Shown here piece by piece: positions 59,930 to 64,000 of a DNA stretch of 64,000 nucleotides. The stretch spans positions 1,200,066 through 1,264,065 of the forward strand of contig OX463781.1 of assembly GCA_949825025.1 (NCBI GenBank), in the 5' to 3' direction. The translations under genes and the position numbers were made by a program. The notes below the pieces were generated by a model that saw nothing but the letters and a program-made list of their open reading frames with translations, did no database searches and had not been told where the DNA came from. Numbering within the stretch: position 1 is the first letter of the stretch; every line of letters begins with the position of its first letter. The DNA comes from Siphlonurus alternatus. Its lineage: Eukaryota > Arthropoda > Insecta > Ephemeroptera > Siphlonuridae.

Positions 59930-60340
59930 TCGGACTTGTAATCTGGATCATCTCCAGAGCTTGGGTTCGCTCCCGACTGCCTGCCAGTTTGTGTGTGATC
60001 CTGAGTGCGCTCGCCAGGTGGCTGCAGCTTGCAAGTCGAACACTGTATCGGGAGATTCGGGAGGTGCCAAAGTTATAACTTTGGTACCGTCTGCCTTGAT
60101 GATGGTTTTCTGTGGTTTCTCATCGTCACTTCCAAGGGAGTACCGGGCAGTTCCTAACACAAGGACACAACCACCTCCTTTCCTACCCTAGTAACTAGTA
60201 ACCTTGTCATCTCGTCACCGTCTCTTAATATCTAAGGGTTGTCGGACACCCGAGGGTGAATGGGCTCCGACCTTTCCTGTCCGCCCTTCGTCCGTGTCTA
60301 TAAGACAGACTAGGCACACGGGAAATTAATTTTTATAAAA
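59930..60340 (+). repeat. Candidate tRNA-derived SINE, tRNA-Thr-like
   Basis: GGACTTGTAATCTGG looks like an anticodon arm with loop CTTGTAA (TGT, Thr), and GGGTTCGCTCCC nearby looks like a T-arm/B box. About 330 bp of GC-richer non-coding sequence follows, containing GGGTTGTCGGACACCCGAGG. No A box is seen, so the head would be a 3' half. Only one copy is in the window. Confidence 0.4.
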
Positions 60341-61104
60341 AGCATTCTTCTTATCATCCCTGCTCCTCTTCGTGACGTTGTGTGCAGTTGGTCCAGTTGG
60401 ATGCTGGCGGTGTACCTCGTATTAGAATCTTTCCAACTTTAATATCTGCCGTCTGCGGGAGAAACGTCTAGAGGAGATAATAACTGGGTTCTTCTGCAGC
60501 AGCACGTGATCTGACTTTAGTCGTGCATGCAACAACGTGTTTCATGACAGAAGTTAAAACTTAAAAAAAACAAACTAGAACTTGAAAAAATAATAAAAAT
60601 TGCTCGTCTTTCTTCCCGGCGAGAAGATGGCAAGCTCGAAGTCGAGAATATTCGGAAAAGTACCAATCATGTTATATAATATCAATGCTCACTCTATCAA
60701 GGCCTGCGCACTGTAATATCGATCTAAATTGTTTTTTGAAATAGTAGTCCTAGATTTTCAATTTCCTGATGAGTTATATGCAACTTTCAGCCCGAAATTT
60801 CCATGGAAGGAATGAATGGAATGATTATAAAATTTTGAAAATTTACACACGGCCAGATAAGGGGTTTAGAAATTATGCCTGGGGTGAGAAAATATCAAGA
60901 AAAATTTATTTCTATTGGATTTAATTTGAATTTTACAATGCTATAGCAAATGGGGTGGACTTAGTGGACTATTGTTTTGTTTCGCGCGCTTCGCAGTGCG
61001 CAGGCTTTGATGGAGTGGGCATTGTAATATAAATATGATACCACCCGGCTTGAATTTTTTATTGCATATTTTGATACTGCAGGACCCCAGTTATGTCTTC
61101 ATGA
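60341..61104. other. Intergenic, no gene recognised
   Basis: Mixed composition. No frame or known repeat. AAAGCCTGCGCACTG-like segments in inverse at about 60700 and 60995 hint at another palindromic insert of about 330 bp. Confidence 0.4.
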
Positions 61105-61111
61105 TTATTTT

Positions 61112-61119
61112 TTTAAAAT

Positions 61120-61150
<31 letters not shown>

Positions 61151-61155
61151 TTAAT

Positions 61156-61214
<59 letters not shown>

Positions 61215-61232
61215 CTTATTTATTTATTAAAT
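61112..61232. repeat. (TTTA)n microsatellite at a LINE 3' end
   Basis: About 28 units with a few interruptions. It lies downstream of the minus-strand RT fragment and reads (TAAA)n in its sense, so it is most likely that element's 3' tail. Confidence 0.85.
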
Positions 61233-62352
61233 ATTTCATAGGCTGAAAATACAATAAAAGATAGAAACATGTGAGCCTATGGGGCAAATAGAAACGGCTG
61301 CTGAAACAACCAAATCACTATACAGTGTCTATTCACCTAATTAAACAAGAACATGGAAAAGCAGAAATATATACAATATATACAAAAATAAAACCAATAA
61401 GAAGCATAAACAATTAGACTGCCCAGTAGAATTACATAAAATTTAGAAATTAATTACATATCAAAAGGGAGAGGCATTGAATTAAACATCTTAGCAGCTC
61501 GCGGGAAATAAGAAGTAGCATATGCGACACTATTAGGCTTAGCATACACCAAGGAAAACGGGTTTCCTCTTCCGCGAGTGCGATGTTTAATTGACAATCT
61601 ATTATCTCCCACAACACATAGGTCAATATTTCCACTAAGGCACTTCTTCAAAAATTTAGAATCAATATCATCAAACACAGAACACAGGTTATTTAAATTT
61701 AATCTAACCAGACGCTGAACATGACCAAGAGTTTTGTCTTTAATTATGCGTCTAGTAGCAGTATTCTGAATTCTATTCAATTTATCCAAGTTATATGCAG
61801 TGAAAGGACGCCAAGCGGGTGCACCATACGTTATAATAGATTTGATAAGTGAAATATAAATATTTCGCAAAACGCGTTCTCTGCATCCTCGCAATGACTT
61901 AAACACAAAACTGATTAATTTTGCACATTTCTTACGCGTCTCTTCGACATGCACGTTCCATTTCAAATCATCCGTAATCCAAATACCAAGTAACTTAATT
62001 TTACATACTTTGTTTATTATTGTATTGTTAATCACGAAGGATGATACAATTGGATTCGAAGAGCGCGTAATTGTCATGTGTGAGCATTTGTTTAAGTTGA
62101 GGGACATCGCATTATTTTGACACCATAAGTAAAGTATATTGAGATCATTCTGCAATTTCTCGAGATCCAACTCATTAAATATTGAACGAAAAATTGTAGA
62201 ATCATCCGAATACTTTAACATGAGTGAAGTTAAACATTTAGGCAAGTCCATTAAATAAAGATTAAATAAGTCCGGGCCAATCACAGAACCCTGGACTGTC
62301 CCGGACAGTACTGGCTGTGCCACAGATTCAGACCCCTGAAAAACAACTTTTT

Positions 62353-62356
<4 letters not shown>
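61233..62356 (-). mobile_element. 5'-truncated LINE (jockey-superfamily-like)
   Basis: It comprises the ORF fragment described at 61454-62356, about 220 bp of 3' UTR and the TAAA-type tail. The 5' truncation point coincides with a (CT)n microsatellite. Confidence 0.75.
61454..62356 (-). pseudogene. Reverse transcriptase, C-terminal part (5'-truncated LINE)
   Basis: Read on the minus strand from the truncation point: RVQKVVFQGSESVAQPVLSG, then TVQGSVIGPDLF, YSDDSTIF (in place of YADD), SLNLNKCSHMTITR, KLLGIWITDDLKWN and HVEETRKKC. A thumb-like region ends in FNSMPLPFDM. About 300 codons are open with no stop. Motif order is that of jockey-superfamily reverse transcriptases. The N-terminal endonuclease and early RT motifs are missing, so the copy is dead despite its intact frame. 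YSDD departs from the usual catalytic box. Confidence 0.8.

Positions 62357-62412
<56 letters not shown>
62356..62412. repeat. (CT)n microsatellite
   Basis: About 28 CT units between the truncated LINE and the tail of the next SINE. Confidence 0.95.
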
Positions 62413-62415
<3 letters not shown>

Positions 62416-62430
62416 TTTCTTTTTTTTTTT

Positions 62431-62757
62431 ATAAAGGATATACCTCTAACACCTCTAAGAGCTTACAGCTCGTGGCGGGGTAATGGGTAGGGATAAGGTA
62501 GGGAAAGGATGATGGCCACGACCTGTTACACGTCCCAATATTAGCTGAGGTGAGACTGAAGGAACCGTGGAAAACCTCAGTCAGAACGGACACCTCTACG
62601 TTTTATTAATGTATACTAAAGTGTTTTGTCCAAAGCCTGGGGAACCAGCACACACAAGTGCATCACTGCACTGGGTGGAAAGAGAGATGAATTTACCCCA
62701 GGGAGGGACCAACGTAATTTTTACTTGAAACAGTCAAAGCATGCGCCACGCTCGATC
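62431..62757 (-). mobile_element. 5S-type SINE with most of the head deleted
   Basis: The body (GAAAACCTCAGTCAGAACGG, GTGCATCACTGCACTGGGTG) and 3' end (AGAGCTTACAGCTCGTGGCG) match the family. Only about 16 bp of the 5S-like head remains (GCATGCGCCACGCTCG, near 62740-62755). Confidence 0.72.
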
Positions 62758-62851
62758 TCTGATTACATTTTAAACTTATGGATGATTTGATCCATAAGTT
62801 GCGTGCCTTAAACAGAGCAAGGGGAACGTTCGTGCTGTTCAGTGGTGCAAT

Positions 62852-63140
62852 GTAAAGGCGGATTCACATGGTGATATTTATTATGAACCCTCGTCAGAAA
62901 ACCTTCTTTAATATTATGAAGATTTTTATCATGCGACGCGAAGCAAATAATGCGCACTTGCTGTAACATCCATTGGCGGCCATATTTGGCAATTAAAAAA
63001 AGGGCATCGTAGTTATATAACGCGATATTCGCCGCCGCAACCTGGCGAATTCGCTTGCCACACATTATATTAGGAATTCACAGCTTTTGCGTCAAAGTCG
63101 CGTCGCATCGCCGCGTTGTCGCCATGTGAATCCGCCTTAA
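62852..63140. mobile_element. MITE with GGCGGATTCACATGG inverted ends
   Basis: Ends AAGGCGGATTCACATGG and CCATGTGAATCCGCCTTAA are complementary. The interior holds the CATTGGCGGCCATATTTGGC motif also seen in the CATTTCCATGGAGCG family. Confidence 0.72.
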
Positions 63141-64000
63141 GAAATTATAATTGATCATCTTTTTGTCGATGCTAAAATTGTCAATATTTGATGCTACATT
63201 ATATTATTCTCACGTATATTTTTAGAATAAAATTACATGCTATAAAATTATTATGAATAAATGAATGAAAAAAAAAATGTTACTTGACTGCACGGTAATA
63301 AAGTAGAAGTGTCATAAAACTTAACAACTTGGCTGTCAGAATGAAGTCTCAATAATCGATGTAAAAAACTCACTTACGACTGGTCTGTAATTTAAGATAA
63401 CTTGGCATTTCGTCTTCACCAGGAGCCAATGTAAAAACTGACTTGTGATAAAAACAACGTTGCAAGTGGAGCAATTTTCTCGACTAGTTGCCACCCGCGC
63501 GCCCCAAGGTCGACTTTTTACCTGCGAGCGTTCGTTATATAATTGCTTGATTCCGTCTTTATAATATTTTGATAATAAAATTTAAGAAGCTCTTCTATTT
63601 TTAGAAATATTTTACGATGGACTATGAGTTTTATGAGTTTTCCAAACTCTTGGGGTTTAATTATTGTAATAATCTATGTAAAGTGTCATTAATATGTTTT
63701 TTTGGAATAAACACATTAAAAAAAATATAATTTGCTCTTTTTCAATCTTCTTTTCTCTATTAAGCTCTCGTCTAATTTTCTCTTAATGGGGAGTTCTCTT
63801 ACAACTCAAATTTTAATTTAACTACTATATTATGATAGGGTACATATTAACAATAAGTTTGACTTAAGTTTCAACTTTTTTAACTCAAATTTGGGGACTC
63901 TGAAGGGATTATTAGAATAGGGGCAAAGTATGCAACCCGCGCGCAAACCTGAAAACTGTGACGTAGAAACTCCCTAGTTAACACACAACAACTGCCTGAT
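63141..64000. other. 3' end of window, no gene recognised
   Basis: AT-rich sequence; a short GC-rich patch lies at about 63480-63530. TTCTCTATTAAGCTCTCGTCTAATTTTCTC (in two overlapping parts near 63750-63790) resembles the end of the 300-bp AGATGTGTTTTTGAGG repeat family. No frame was found. Confidence 0.4.

Noticed and set aside
59743..60191. Frames of 70-111 codons across the MITE and SINE-like region
   Set aside because: Both strands are open through a palindromic MITE, as expected by symmetry. No protein family was recognised.

Overview
The window is animal nuclear DNA, most likely from an arthropod. It is AT-rich and intron-bearing, with a strong GC contrast between exons and the rest. 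No database was searched, so the species is left open. Three protein-coding genes can be read with confidence. (1) A complete elongation factor 1-alpha gene lies on the + strand: a 24-nt 5'TOP-like leader exon at 802-825, then a 462-codon CDS in six coding exons between 2879 and 6952. (2) A single-exon DHHC palmitoyltransferase of the ZDHHC24 type lies on the - strand at 9362-10201. (3) A complete arylsulfatase B-type gene lies on the - strand. Its seven coding exons run from 42743 down to 15977 and join in frame to exactly 600 codons including the stop. A probable TATA promoter and untranslated first exon sit near 47.0 kb.

Nearly everything else is repetitive. The 17.7-kb third intron of the sulfatase gene (20696-38432, between coding exons 2 and 3) holds a 10.9-kb LTR element (25134-36075). 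It has 315-bp LTRs that differ at two positions, an AAAG target duplication, a tRNA-Leu-like primer site and a G-rich polypurine tract, but no gag or pol, so it resembles a large non-autonomous (LARD-type) element. A Dong/R4-clade non-LTR retrotransposon with a restriction-like endonuclease sits inside it, flanked by (TAA)n and next to a short relative with a similar 3' end. Other repeats include SINEs with 5S rRNA-like heads, SINEs with tRNA-like heads, and many palindromic MITE families. Several MITEs have TTAA target duplications, and some are nested in copies of their own family. Remnants of at least four LINE open reading frames and a 2.6-kb inverted-repeat element with an identifiable empty paralogous site are also present.

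The most unusual feature is in the sulfatase gene. The 5' edges of coding exon 2 (active-site exon) and coding exon 3 both lie in local tandem arrays (88 bp x4 and 35 bp x5) that start in exon sequence and run across the splice acceptor. The acceptor of coding exon 5 lies 12 bp from a TTAA-flanked MITE. The putative promoter carries GTCACGTGAC, which matches the CLEAR motif of lysosomal genes; this 10-mer occurs far more often in the window than chance predicts.

Exon coordinates come from reading splice consensus and phase by eye. Repeat boundaries are usually accurate to a few bases where a target duplication is visible and to about 10-20 bases elsewhere.
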